Assembly: GCF_035946055.1 (NCBI RefSeq)
Contig: NZ_CP108364.1
Location: forward strand, 3,348,001-3,412,000
Length of the DNA: 64,000 nt
Origin: Streptomyces sp. NBC_01341
GTDB lineage: Bacteria > Actinomycetota > Actinomycetes > Streptomycetales > Streptomycetaceae
Direction: 5' to 3'
Position 1 is the stretch's first letter. Each line of letters starts with the position of its first letter. Of this stretch, positions 7,268 through 15,506 are shown piece after piece. The notes beneath the pieces were generated by a model. That model made no database searches. It was not told the origin of the DNA and worked only from the letters and a program-made list of their open reading frames with translations. The translations under genes were made by a program, and so were the position numbers.

Positions 7268-7460
7268 CGGCGGGGACTGCCTCGAAGTCGCCACGTGGCA
7301 GAAGTCCTCGTACAGCGGCGGGGACGGCGGGGACTGCCTCGAAATCAGCACCGATCACCCCGACGCCGTCCCCGTCCGCGACTCCAAAGTGACCGGCGGC
7401 CCGGCGCTCGTGTTCCGGACCGCCGCCTGGTCTGCCTTCGTCGCGGACCTCAAGCGCCGC
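7268..7460 (+). pseudogene. DUF397 remnant fused behind the XRE fragment
   Basis: In the frame reading TWQKSSYSGGDGGDCLEIST, PVRDSKVTGGPALVF and WSAFVADLKRR this is a nearly complete DUF397 domain, the small partner normally encoded right after an XRE regulator. It has no start codon of its own: the GGDCLEVA motif occurs twice (about 7270 and 7330), suggesting a repeat-mediated deletion joined two DUF397 copies. The frame also runs past the usual end without a stop. Confidence 0.75.
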
Positions 7461-7601
7461 CAGGACGTCGGCCGCACACCCCCGCTCCCAGCGCCCGGTG
7501 CGCGGCGGCGATCTCGGAGAGCGGGTGGGCGGGGTCCGGACGCCGGGGAGGAAAGCGGGCAAGCCCCGGCCCGGCCTACGAACGCCGGTGGGTGCGCCGG
7601 C

Positions 7602-8735
7602 TCAGGACAGGGAGGCGATGAGGCGTGCGGCCACCTCGGAGGCCGAGGGCATGGCGGCGATCTCGTCACGGAGGCGCTGTGCCCCGGTGGTGAACGAGGG
7701 CTCGGCGAGCACCCGGACGAGAGCGGCTGCGATCGCCCCGGGCTCCTGCTTCCCGATGGGCAGTGCCAGTCCGGCCCCCGCTGCCTCGACACGCATCGCC
7801 TGGCGCTGTTGCCCCGCCGTTCCGGGGACGACGACGGCCGGCACGCCGTGGGCCGCTGTGCCGAAGGTGGAGCCGGAACCTCCGTGGTGCACCACGGCGG
7901 AGACGCCTTCGAGCAACTCGACCGCCGGCATGAAGGAGACCAGTTCCACCCGTCCCGGAGTCAGTCCGAGGCCGTCGGTCGGGGCACCACCTGTCGTCGC
8001 GACCAGGTCGATGTCGAGGGCACTCAGCGACTGGAGCACGGGGCCGAGTTCCGACGCTCCGGTGGTGGTGAAACTGACCAGCACCCGAGGCCTGCCCGTG
8101 CCCGGGACGCGGGGCGTGAGCGGCGTGCCCTCAGGGGCGCTGTGCGCCTCCGGCCTCAGCGGGATGCGCTCCAGGACCTGCGGTGCACCGTCGCGCTGGA
8201 GGCTGGGAGGGCAGAGGTCCAGCAGCCAGTCGCCGGACTGTGCGTGGCCCGGTGCCTGCAGACCGCGTTCGAGGTACCGCGAGCTCGCCGCCGATGCCAG
8301 GGCCGCCAGGAGCTCCGGCTCCAGCGCGGGGTCCACGGCGGCCACGGCGGACGGGACCTTGAGAACGGCGGCGACGAGCGGACCCACGAAGTCCAGGTGC
8401 TCGGAGACGATCAGGTCGGGCGCCCACTCCCTCGCCCCGGCCAGAGCCTCCTCCACGCTGAGATCGACACGCGCTCCGGCGAAGAACTCTCCGACCAGTT
8501 CGGGCGTGGGTGCCGCCAGCATGTTGATCCCGGTACGGCGGGTGACCTCGGCCAGGGTGACCTCGGTCGCGGGGCCGGCCGGGATCAGCTCGAAGCCCTG
8601 CGCCTCGACGGCGGAGGCCATGCCGGCTGCGGAGCAGAAGGCCACGGCGTGTCCCTGCTTTCGCATGGCACGTGCCAGCGGGACCAGCGGCAGGAAGTGT
8701 CCGGTCAGCGGGTTGTTGTAAAAAATGATGCGCAT
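7602..8735 (-). CDS. GT1-family (UGT/MGT-like) glycosyltransferase
   Basis: A 377-residue GT-B fold enzyme that probably moves a sugar from an NDP-sugar to a small hydrophobic acceptor. The N-terminus has the acceptor-side Gly-His-Phe-Leu-Pro-Leu-Val-Pro-Leu-Ala-Arg pattern at 12-22. The C-terminal donor domain has VVHHGGSGSTFGTAAHGVPA near 290-310, with the HHGGSGST signature, then a Pro-Gly-Thr-Ala-Gly-Gln-Gln-Arg-Gln-Ala loop. The length is typical. TAAACT lies seven bases before ATG 8735, so the mRNA is probably leaderless. It stands alone beside decayed genes. The acceptor is unknown; macrolide-inactivating and antibiotic-tailoring enzymes belong to this family, but nothing here distinguishes them. 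Confidence 0.85.
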   Translation of the reverse strand: MRIIFYNNPLTGHFLPLVPLARAMRKQGHAVAFCSAAGMASAVEAQGFELIPAGPATEVTLAEVTRRTGINMLAAPTPELVGEFFAGARVDLSVEEALAGAREWAPDLIVSEHLDFVGPLVAAVLKVPSAVAAVDPALEPELLAALASAASSRYLERGLQAPGHAQSGDWLLDLCPPSLQRDGAPQVLERIPLRPEAHSAPEGTPLTPRVPGTGRPRVLVSFTTTGASELGPVLQSLSALDIDLVATTGGAPTDGLGLTPGRVELVSFMPAVELLEGVSAVVHHGGSGSTFGTAAHGVPAVVVPGTAGQQRQAMRVEAAGAGLALPIGKQEPGAIAAALVRVLAEPSFTTGAQRLRDEIAAMPSASEVAARLIASLS

Positions 8736-8824
8736 GGCAAGCAGTTTAGACGTCGCGTGGGGCGCCCGATCCGGTGTCCGGTGAGCGGACAGGCCTTCGC
8801 CTACCCGGCGGCCCCTCGCGGCAC

Positions 8825-9544
8825 TCAGATGATGCGCGGAACGGTCTCGTCGCGCCGGGTGGACCAGTTGGTGACGACGGGCTTGTCCACGGTGGCCGTA
8901 TCGGGGAGCTCGACTTCGGCAGGGTTGGGGTCGTCCTCGGTGACCGCGATGATGACGTTTCCGAACTCCGCGCCGGCGTCGCCGTCGGTGGTCTTGGCGT
9001 CGATGCCGGTGTAGGCGACGGCGGAACCGCCGAGCTTGATGGGGTCTTCGCCGCCCTGTCCGACGGGGGAGGCGACGCCCTCGACGCCGGAGCCGAAGGA
9101 AACGCTGGGGGTGTTGACGTCCAGGAAGCAGGTGATGCCGGACTTGGCCTTGGCAGCGACGAGGTAGTAGCCGTCGACCTCGGGCTCGGACTCCCAGGTG
9201 ACCGTGAAGTCCAGGTCGTTGGTGCCGCAGGACTGCCCGTAGCCGCTCCTGCCGCCCGAGCCGCCCTTGCCGGCGGAGCCGGAGCCGCTCTTTTCGCTGG
9301 AGCCGCCGCCGCTGGACCCCTGGGCGGGAGTGACGCCGCCGGTCGACGGGCCGTCGTTGGAGGGGCCGTCACCGGAGGGTGCCTCGCTCCCGCTGCGGGC
9401 GGACGAGGAGGAGGCGGCGAGCGCGGTGGAGTCACCCGTCGCCGTCGGCTTCTGGGACCCGCAGGCGGTGGTGGCGGCAAGGGCCGTCATGACCGCGGCG
9501 GCCAGGACGAGACGGGTGGAACGGGCGGCGAGTCGCGAGCGCAT
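8825..9544 (-). CDS. Lipoprotein with DUF4232-like domain
   Basis: A 239-residue lipoprotein. The signal peptide ends Ala-Leu-Ala-Ala-Thr-Thr-Ala-Cys, with the lipid-bearing Cys near residue 28. Residues 35-100 are a Ser/Gly/Pro-rich linker. The C-terminal 130 residues hold two cysteines (near Gln-Ser-Cys-Gly-Thr-Asn-Asp-Leu and near Ile-Thr-Cys-Phe-Leu) and the Asp-Gly-Tyr-Tyr-Leu-Val strand, as in the DUF4232 domains of actinobacterial lipoproteins. ATG 9544 is favoured over 9547 by the GGAG spacing. It acts at the outer face of the membrane with unknown ligand; no operon partner. Confidence 0.75.
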   Translation of the reverse strand: MRSRLAARSTRLVLAAAVMTALAATTACGSQKPTATGDSTALAASSSSARSGSEAPSGDGPSNDGPSTGGVTPAQGSSGGGSSEKSGSGSAGKGGSGGRSGYGQSCGTNDLDFTVTWESEPEVDGYYLVAAKAKSGITCFLDVNTPSVSFGSGVEGVASPVGQGGEDPIKLGGSAVAYTGIDAKTTDGDAGAEFGNVIIAVTEDDPNPAEVELPDTATVDKPVVTNWSTRRDETVPRII

Positions 9545-9589
9545 CATGATCTCCAGCGGCTGTCGGTGCGGTGCTTCCTGCTGACACAC

Positions 9590-10022
9590 CGGACTCTAGA
9601 GCCGGGTCGATCTTCAAATGGTGCCCTGAATGTCCAGGTCCTGTATCAGCGAATCGGTTCCACGAATCGACGCCGAGTTGCATCCATCAGAGATGTCCGC
9701 GTCCGACTCCCAGTTCCCCGACCACACCGAGCACGCCGAGGAACGCGGCCGGGCCGAGCAGGGCCTCGCCCCGCTGGTCGAGCGGGCCAAGGACTGCGGG
9801 GCAGGACCCGGAGCTCAAGCCTTGGAGTCCGAGCGCTCTTTCAGAGGAATGGGTGGAGGGCCTGTGCCCACCCACCCTCCCTACCTGGAAAGTTGACCCC
9901 ACGTGAGCGATTTGCAACGGAGCGTCGTGACGCTCTAGCGTGCCGGACAACAGACGACCCCCGTCGGTGCGCCAACACCGGACGAGGGTCTGACCAACGA
10001 GATCGACGAAGGACCCGATCTG
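9590..10022. other. Intergenic stretch without a supported gene
   Basis: 430 bases. One plus-strand frame (9693-9896) reads plausibly at first (DHTEHAEERGRAEQGLAPLV) but has no ribosome site and a poor tail, so I leave it uncalled. A GAAGGA near 10007 serves the gene at 10023. Confidence 0.5.
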
Positions 10023-11012
10023 ATGGCTGTCGAACAGCTTAGTGCTGCCCCCTGCGCCCCGTACGAGCCCCCGCACCCCATGGCGAACCCGGGCTACGGC
10101 AAGCGTTCCGCCCCGGACCAGCGTCCGCGCGACGCCCGCGACTTCTCGCACCTGCCGCCCCGCGAGGCCGCCGTCGCCGCCTACATCGACCGGCTGCCGG
10201 ACGGCTCGGACATCTCCGTGAAGACACTGGCCAAGTGGCTGCCGTACGGGCAGTGCGCCCTGCGGACCTCGCTCAACCGCCTGCAGGCGGCCGGGCACCT
10301 GCGCCGCGGCGGCGAGTGTCTCGCGACCGACACCGTCATGCTCTGGGTGACCCGGACGTTCTTCTCCCGCACCGCGCGGGACGACGACTGGTGGGCCGCG
10401 TTCACCCGGGGTGACGTACCCCAGGAGCCCCAACGCCCCACGCGCTCAAGGGCCTTCGTCCTGCTGGCGGCCCTCGGCCGCACCGCGCCGTCGCTGAGCC
10501 TGTCGGCGGCGGACTGCCTGAGCCTGGAACCGCTGGTCGCCGAATGGTTCGAGCGGGGCGCCACCGAGACGGAGACCCTGCGGGCCCTCACCCACGGCCT
10601 GCCGTCCCCCGTGCATCACGCGGCCTCCCTCGTCCGTCGGCGGCTCGTCGACAAGCTGCCCCCGGAACGCCACGTGCCGGGGCCGAGCGCCGTCGTGCTG
10701 CGTGCGCTGGAATGCGGCGAGTGCCGTGCCCCCGGAAGCCCCGAGGCGTTGCGCGGAGGGCTCTGCGGGGTCTGCCGGGGGGAGGCGGGCGCGGGTGTCG
10801 TGGCCCGGCCGCCCGGCACCGTCCCCATGGACGGGGTGCCGCAGCGGATGGCGAGTGTCCGGGCTGGTCTCGTACCACGGTCGGGGCGCACGGTTCATGC
10901 GCGCGGGATCACGCGGCCGTCCGAAGGCGGGGTCCGGGCAGGTGCGGGGGCCGACACCGGCCGTACCCCGGCAGACGCAGACGCGACGGGACCGGGCGCC
11001 GACCGGTCCTGA
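10023..11012 (+). CDS. Winged-helix regulator with C-terminal zinc-ribbon-like motif
   Basis: A 329-residue, probably cytoplasmic DNA-binding protein. Residues about 45-110 form a winged helix of MarR/GntR shape (LPDGSDISVKTLAKWLPYGQ, then a recognition-helix-like Leu-Arg-Thr-Ser-Leu-Asn-Arg-Leu and a wing). A helical middle follows to about 225. Residues near 230-252 have Cys-Gly-Glu-Cys and Cys-Gly-Val-Cys, a CxxC pair set that could bind zinc. The last 75 residues are low-complexity. I recall a family of such paralogues in Streptomyces annotated as MarR-like helix-turn-helix proteins. No target is evident. The start ATG 10023 has GAAGGA about ten bases upstream. Confidence 0.72.
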   Translation: MAVEQLSAAPCAPYEPPHPMANPGYGKRSAPDQRPRDARDFSHLPPREAAVAAYIDRLPDGSDISVKTLAKWLPYGQCALRTSLNRLQAAGHLRRGGECLATDTVMLWVTRTFFSRTARDDDWWAAFTRGDVPQEPQRPTRSRAFVLLAALGRTAPSLSLSAADCLSLEPLVAEWFERGATETETLRALTHGLPSPVHHAASLVRRRLVDKLPPERHVPGPSAVVLRALECGECRAPGSPEALRGGLCGVCRGEAGAGVVARPPGTVPMDGVPQRMASVRAGLVPRSGRTVHARGITRPSEGGVRAGAGADTGRTPADADATGPGADRS

Positions 11013-11192
11013 CCGCACCAGCCCGCTCACCGGCCGGTATCGACCGTTTGGCTGCCCATATGAGGCCCGGTCACCGGCGCGGTGCCTACATTCGACAGAC
11101 GGCCCAGCGCTTCGGCCGTGTGATCAGTGCTCCGCGCCGCGGCCTGGCCTGTCGCGGCGCCCGCAACGTCGAGAAGTCAGCGAGGACCCCGG

Positions 11193-11774
11193 GTGCGTTC
11201 CGTCGATCGCGGAGAGGACGTCCGGCATCAGCCGGACCTGGACCAGCTGATGGTCTCCGCCGCCGCGGGCAACCGGGACGACTTCGCGAAGGTGTACGAC
11301 ACCGTCGCCGGTCCGGTCATGGGCCTGGTCCACCGGGTCCTGCGGGACTCCGCGCAGTCGGAGGAGGTCACCCAGGACGTGCTGCTGGAGGTGTGGCGCA
11401 CGTCCAAGCGCTTCAGGCCCGACCGTGGCAGCGCGATGACATGGATCATGACCCTGGCCCACCGCCGGGCCGTCGACCGGGTGCGCGCCTCGCAGGCGAG
11501 CCAGGACCGCGAGCGCAGAGCCGCGGCCCTGGGCACGGCCACCCCCTTCGACGAGGTGAGCGAGCAGGTGGAGGCCCGCATGGAGTGGCAGCGCGTGCGC
11601 CGCTGCATCCGCGGACTCACCGACATCCAGCGCGAGTCGGTCGTCCTCGCCTACTACGGAGGGTTCACCTACAAGGAGATCGCCCAGTCGCTCTCCCTGC
11701 CGCTGGGCACGGTCAAAACCCGCCTGCGAGACGGAATGATCCGGCTCCGCGACTGCCTGGGAGTGAAGGCGTGA
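11193..11774 (+). CDS. sigK: ECF sigma factor, SigK-like
   Basis: A 193-residue extracytoplasmic-function sigma factor. Region 2 is visible as Asp-Phe-Ala-Lys-Val-Tyr-Asp ... SEEVTQDVLLEVWRTSKRF then a Met-Thr-Trp-Ile-Met-Thr-Leu-Ala-His-Arg-Arg-Ala-Val-Asp. Region 4 has Leu-Thr-Asp-Ile-Gln-Arg-Glu-Ser-Val then GFTYKEIAQSLSLPLGTVKT, the helix-turn-helix. GTG 11193 is chosen because GAGGA ends six bases before it; an upstream ATG at 11127 lacks a site. It overlaps the anti-sigma gene by GTGA, so the two are translationally coupled. The pairing with an RskA-type partner is the SigK/RskA arrangement. Confidence 0.9.
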   Translation: MRSVDRGEDVRHQPDLDQLMVSAAAGNRDDFAKVYDTVAGPVMGLVHRVLRDSAQSEEVTQDVLLEVWRTSKRFRPDRGSAMTWIMTLAHRRAVDRVRASQASQDRERRAAALGTATPFDEVSEQVEARMEWQRVRRCIRGLTDIQRESVVLAYYGGFTYKEIAQSLSLPLGTVKTRLRDGMIRLRDCLGVKA

Positions 11775-12541
11775 TCACCACCGACCCCCATGAGTCCTCG
11801 GGCGCCTACGTCCTGCACGCGCTGCCCGAGGAGGAGCGCCGCGCGTTCGAGGCGCACATGGCAGGGTGCGAGTCCTGCCGCCAGGAGGTCGCCGGCCTGC
11901 GGAGGACAGCCGCGCTGCTGGGCCGGGCGACCGCCGAGACACCGCCGGACGCGCTGCGTGAGCGCGTCCTGGGCATGCTGGCCGCCACACCGCAGGACCC
12001 TGATCCGGGCGACGGTCCGCAGGCCACCGCTCCACGTGCCGGGTTGCGGCGCGGCCGCCGCAGCCCGGCACGTGCCCTGCGCCTGGCGCTCGCGGCATCG
12101 GTGGCCGCCATCCTCGCCTGTCTGGGGCTCGCCGGGTGGCAGCGCCAAGAGGCATCGGACGCCAGAGCGGCCGCGCAGCACGCCGAACAGCGGCAGGCGA
12201 ACCTCACGAAGGTGCTCACGGCGCCGGACGTACGCCTGGCGTCACAAGGGCTGGTCGAGGGTGCCACAGCCTCCGTCACCTTCTCCCGGAGCGAGGACAC
12301 GGCCACACTCGCTGTCTCCGGCCTGCCACGGCTTCCGGCCGGACGGACCTACGAAGCCTGGTTCATGGAGGACGGGACCCCTGTCCCGGCCGGGCTGCTC
12401 AGCCGGGACCCGGGGCGTCAAGTGACCTTTCTGAAGGGGACGTTGGACAACGCTTCGGCCGTCGCCCTGTCCATCGAGCCCGCCGGGGGCTCCACCCGGC
12501 CCACCACGGTCCCGCTGGGCGCGATCCCCCTGCCGACCTGA
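11771..12541 (+). CDS. RskA-type zinc anti-sigma factor (anti-sigma-K)
   Basis: A 256-residue single-span membrane protein that holds the upstream sigma factor inactive. The N-terminal zinc anti-sigma domain shows His-Met-Ala-Gly-Cys-Glu-Ser-Cys (HxxxCxxC) near residues 33-40. One membrane helix lies near 100-120 (LRLALAASVAAILACLGLAG). The extracytoplasmic C-terminal half has the RskA core: Leu-Pro-Arg-Leu-Pro-Ala-Gly-Arg-Thr-Tyr-Glu-Ala-Trp-Phe and a final Ser-Ile-Glu-Pro-Ala-Gly-Gly. The start is GTG 11771, overlapping the sigma stop. The signal it senses is not visible from sequence. Confidence 0.9.
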   Translation: MITTDPHESSGAYVLHALPEEERRAFEAHMAGCESCRQEVAGLRRTAALLGRATAETPPDALRERVLGMLAATPQDPDPGDGPQATAPRAGLRRGRRSPARALRLALAASVAAILACLGLAGWQRQEASDARAAAQHAEQRQANLTKVLTAPDVRLASQGLVEGATASVTFSRSEDTATLAVSGLPRLPAGRTYEAWFMEDGTPVPAGLLSRDPGRQVTFLKGTLDNASAVALSIEPAGGSTRPTTVPLGAIPLPT

Positions 12542-12584
12542 GGCGAGCCCGCTGCCGCGCACAGGCCGGGGGCAGGGGGTTCCC

Positions 12585-12622
12585 ATCGGCCTGCCGATCG
12601 AGCTTTCTCTCCTTTTTCTCTC
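12585..12622 (+). terminator. Weak hairpin with T-rich tail after the sigma/anti-sigma operon
   Basis: A 6-bp stem (ATCGGC/GCCGAT, two-base loop as drawn) followed by a pyrimidine run with TTTTT. Modest support only. Confidence 0.4.
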
Positions 12623-12711
12623 ATTCACCCCAAACCTTCCCCCGGGTGCCTCCGAATCCCTTGTGCAACACCGCTCACGACCCCGATCCGCATCCGGGGC
12701 AGGAGCCCGGG

Positions 12712-13269
12712 ATGATCGACCGTCGTCCCGGCCGTACACGGGACTTCCGGGCACAGGCCCGGGACACCCCCGTCGTCACCTCAGGCACCACACCCTCCGG
12801 CGCCTGCCACGGCGCCGCCTCGCCGGGACATCCCATGACCACCGTGACCACACCACCGCCCTCGCCCGCACCGCCGCCCGTCGCGGCGGGCCGGCTCTCG
12901 ATCCCACTCCCCACCGGGCCCCAGGCGCCCTCGCACGCGCGGCGTGCGACGGCCGGGTTCCTCCACAGGTCCTGGCCGTCCCTCACGCAGGAGCGCTGCG
13001 ACGACTTCCTGCTGATCGTGTCCGAGCTCGTCACCAACGCCGTCCGGCACGCACGCGGGCCGAGCACGCTGACCCTGACCACCGCATCCGGCGCCCTGGA
13101 CATCGCGGTGACCGACCGCTCCCGCGCACTTCCCGCCCCTCGGACGCCGGACCTCCGCGACGGCACCGGCGGCATGGGCCTGCACATCGCCGAGGATCTC
13201 GGGGGCCGGGTCTTCACGGAGGCGCTGTCCGGGGGCAAGTGCGTACACGCGGCGTTCGCCGTGGCCTGA
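12712..13269 (+). CDS. RsbW/SpoIIAB-like ATP-binding protein
   Basis: A 185-residue protein with a C-terminal GHKL ATPase domain of the anti-sigma serine-kinase type (HATPase_c_2), very common in Streptomyces. Visible motifs: the N box Val-Ser-Glu-Leu-Val-Thr-Asn-Ala-Val-Arg-His-Ala, the Asp of Ile-Ala-Val-Thr-Asp-Arg, and the G box Gly-Thr-Gly-Gly-Met-Gly-Leu-His-Ile. The first 55 residues are unstructured and Pro/Ser-rich. AGGAG six bases before ATG 12712 supports this start; ATG 12835 (144 residues) has only a weak site. Such proteins regulate sigma factors by binding or phosphorylating partner switches. The adjacent ECF pair is suggestive, but no direct link is shown. Confidence 0.78.
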   Translation: MIDRRPGRTRDFRAQARDTPVVTSGTTPSGACHGAASPGHPMTTVTTPPPSPAPPPVAAGRLSIPLPTGPQAPSHARRATAGFLHRSWPSLTQERCDDFLLIVSELVTNAVRHARGPSTLTLTTASGALDIAVTDRSRALPAPRTPDLRDGTGGMGLHIAEDLGGRVFTEALSGGKCVHAAFAVA

Positions 13270-13287
13270 CCCGCGGCCCCACGGGCG

Positions 13288-13320
13288 GCCGGTATCCGGG
13301 GATGCGCCCCGGGTACCGGC
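13288..13320. terminator. Bidirectional terminator
   Basis: A 14-bp stem with one G-T wobble (13288-13301 with 13307-13320) between converging genes. Confidence 0.65.
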
Positions 13321-13353
13321 TCCGGTCGTCTCACGGCCTGCCGGGCCCTCCCG

Positions 13354-15378
13354 TCACCAGGCTCCCGGCGCGGGCGGGGCGACGACCGGCGGGCGGTCGT
13401 CACAGGTGATCGTGTTCGGCAGCAGCCAGGGAGCCAGCCAGTCCCCCGTCGTACCACCGCCGTCGTTGCCACCGAGGTCGACCAGGGTGAACTCCGAACC
13501 GGCCGCGGTGAAGTTGAAGGACCCGCAGTTGTTGACGCCCACGGCACCGACGTTGCGCGCGTCCACGTTCTCGAAGGTCGCCGACCCCGCCGCGCGGGCA
13601 CTCACCACGGACGTCCCCGTGCCGTCCACCCTGATGTCCTTGAATTGCACGCCCCGGATCTTGTACGTGTCCTTCACGGGCCAGTCCGTGACCAGCATGA
13701 TCGCGTTGTACGTGTTGTCCAGGAAGTGGTTCCCGGTCACCCGGATGTCGGCGTCGATGTCCCGGTCCAGGGCGAAGAACCAGATGGCTCCGAGCCCGAT
13801 CCTCCAGTTGAGTTCGTACGTCCCCGCCCGGACCGTCGTGTTGCCGGTGAGGTCGAGCCGCCCCCGGAACGCCTCCGCGCCGAAGCGCGCGCCCACGTGC
13901 AGCGCGCTGCCCTCGCGGACGGGGTCGGCCACGAGGTTGCCGGACACCGTGTTGTCCGTACCGCCGTAGATCGCGATGCCGTTGGCCAGCACCGGACTCT
14001 GCACGGTGTTGCGGGCGAAGGTGTTGCCCGTGTTGGCGCGCTTCTCCGACCACATCGCCAGGCCGTCGTCACCCGAGTTCCGGACGAAGGTGTGCGCGAC
14101 GGTCGAACCGGTCACTCCGCCGTGGAAGTTGATGGCGTCGGCGATCTGGTCGACGATGACGTTGCCCGTGATCCTCAGGTTCGACATCGGGCCGTCGAAC
14201 CACATGCCCACCTTGGTGTGGCGGATGTGCAGGCCCTCGACGGAGGAGTCGCTCATCGCCCCGCCGATGCCGTTCACCTGGTCCGTGTCGACGCGTTCGC
14301 GGACGTCCCCCTCGACGGCGAAGCCGGACAGGTGGACGTTGCGGCTGCCGCCGTCCGCCGCGTCCTTGCCGTAGAAGCCCACTCCCGTGTGCACCGAGCC
14401 GTCCGCCGCAGGGGTTTCGAGCGCGATCTCCCGGCCCTTGAACTTCGTGTACCAGCTGCCGGCGCCCCGGATCGTGACGTCGTCGACGACGATGTGGCGG
14501 TTGACCTGGTAGGTGCCCGGCGGGACGTACACCGGCAGGTTCTTGCGCTTGGCGAAGGCGATCGCCCGGTCCAGGGCGCCCGCCGAGTCCCGGCGTCCCG
14601 AGGGATCGGCCCCGAACAGCAGCACGTTGGCCGCCTTCAGCTCGACGTGGGGAAGACCCACGAGCTCGGAGTCGAGCACGTCGATGACCGTCCACGCCGC
14701 CCGGCTGCCGGCCGGAACCGTCAGGCGGACGGTGTCGCCCGCGCCGTACCGCTTGCCGAGCAGCAGGCGCTGCTCGTCGTAGAAGTGGCTCGGCCTGAAC
14801 GGCTTCGAGATCACCGGCGCGGGTGTCGTCTCGCTGGGCACGCATGCGCACTCGGTGATCCACCAGCCGGGCTGGAGCAGCCCGGCATCGGGATCGTTGG
14901 TGAAGGGGTACTGGTTGTACAGCCAGGAGTACTGCGAGGTCAGCGTCATCGTCGAACGCCTCTTGCCGTTGACCGCGACATCCAGCGGCGCGGTGATGCC
15001 ACCCCCGCCCGGGGCGTCCGGGATGCTGTACCGCACCGTGATCGCGTCGGCGGCCTTCGGCAGCCTGAACTCGACGTGTTCGCCCGGCACCAGCCGGACC
15101 GCCTTACGGCCCGAGGCCTCGGCAGGCAGGGAGTACGCGGCACGGTCGGGGCCTATGACCGTGCCGTTCGTCGCGGCGTTCTCCGCCTCCTGCTCGGCGA
15201 ACGGGACCTCCGCACCACGGCCGGCGACCAGCGCGGGGTCGAGACCCGCGCGCGTCACCACCGGCGCCGACGGCGCGGAGGGGTTCTCCTGCGCACCCTG
15301 GGCCGCGGGAGCGCCGGTCAGCGCCCCCAGTCCGACAACGGCGGCCGTCAGCGCGGCGACCGTGATGTGACGTGACAT
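13354..15378 (-). CDS. Secreted right-handed beta-helix protein with carbohydrate-binding N-domain
   Basis: A 674-residue exported protein. The signal peptide is MSRHITVAALTAAVVGLGAL, cleaved after Ala-Gln-Gly-Ala. Residues about 55-260 look like a CBM35/6-type carbohydrate-binding domain (Val-Pro-Phe-Ala-Glu-Gln-Glu-Ala-Glu-Asn-Ala, and His-Val-Glu-Phe-Arg-Leu). From about 265 a pectate-lyase-like beta helix begins at Asp-Arg-Ala-Ile-Ala-Phe-Ala then VYVPPGTYQVN, with many Asn/Gly turns (ITGNVIVDQIADAINFHGGV, NSGDDGLAMWSE). Mycodextranase (GH87)-type alpha-1,3-glucanases and other polysaccharidases have this build, so an extracellular glycanase is likely but the substrate is open. ATG 15378 is chosen because the signal peptide begins there. 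Confidence 0.82.
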   Translation of the reverse strand: MSRHITVAALTAAVVGLGALTGAPAAQGAQENPSAPSAPVVTRAGLDPALVAGRGAEVPFAEQEAENAATNGTVIGPDRAAYSLPAEASGRKAVRLVPGEHVEFRLPKAADAITVRYSIPDAPGGGGITAPLDVAVNGKRRSTMTLTSQYSWLYNQYPFTNDPDAGLLQPGWWITECACVPSETTPAPVISKPFRPSHFYDEQRLLLGKRYGAGDTVRLTVPAGSRAAWTVIDVLDSELVGLPHVELKAANVLLFGADPSGRRDSAGALDRAIAFAKRKNLPVYVPPGTYQVNRHIVVDDVTIRGAGSWYTKFKGREIALETPAADGSVHTGVGFYGKDAADGGSRNVHLSGFAVEGDVRERVDTDQVNGIGGAMSDSSVEGLHIRHTKVGMWFDGPMSNLRITGNVIVDQIADAINFHGGVTGSTVAHTFVRNSGDDGLAMWSEKRANTGNTFARNTVQSPVLANGIAIYGGTDNTVSGNLVADPVREGSALHVGARFGAEAFRGRLDLTGNTTVRAGTYELNWRIGLGAIWFFALDRDIDADIRVTGNHFLDNTYNAIMLVTDWPVKDTYKIRGVQFKDIRVDGTGTSVVSARAAGSATFENVDARNVGAVGVNNCGSFNFTAAGSEFTLVDLGGNDGGGTTGDWLAPWLLPNTITCDDRPPVVAPPAPGAW

Positions 15379-15506
15379 CGCATGCCCGTTTCTCTCGGAA
15401 GGTGAGGCGACGTTAGGGCGCGCGGAACCACCACCACAAGAGTCGTGCGAGAACATTTCGCCTCGCTGCTCAGTGCATGCAAGATGACGTCACTTTTTTG
15501 CGTTCC

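Noticed and set aside
9630..9896. 88-codon plus-strand open frame after the lipoprotein gene
   Set aside because: No ribosome site and a Gly/Pro tail; only the first half looks protein-like, not enough to call a gene.
13645..15375. 576-codon plus-strand open frame
   Set aside because: Mirror frame of the beta-helix gene; the minus strand has a signal peptide and recognisable folds, this one has none.
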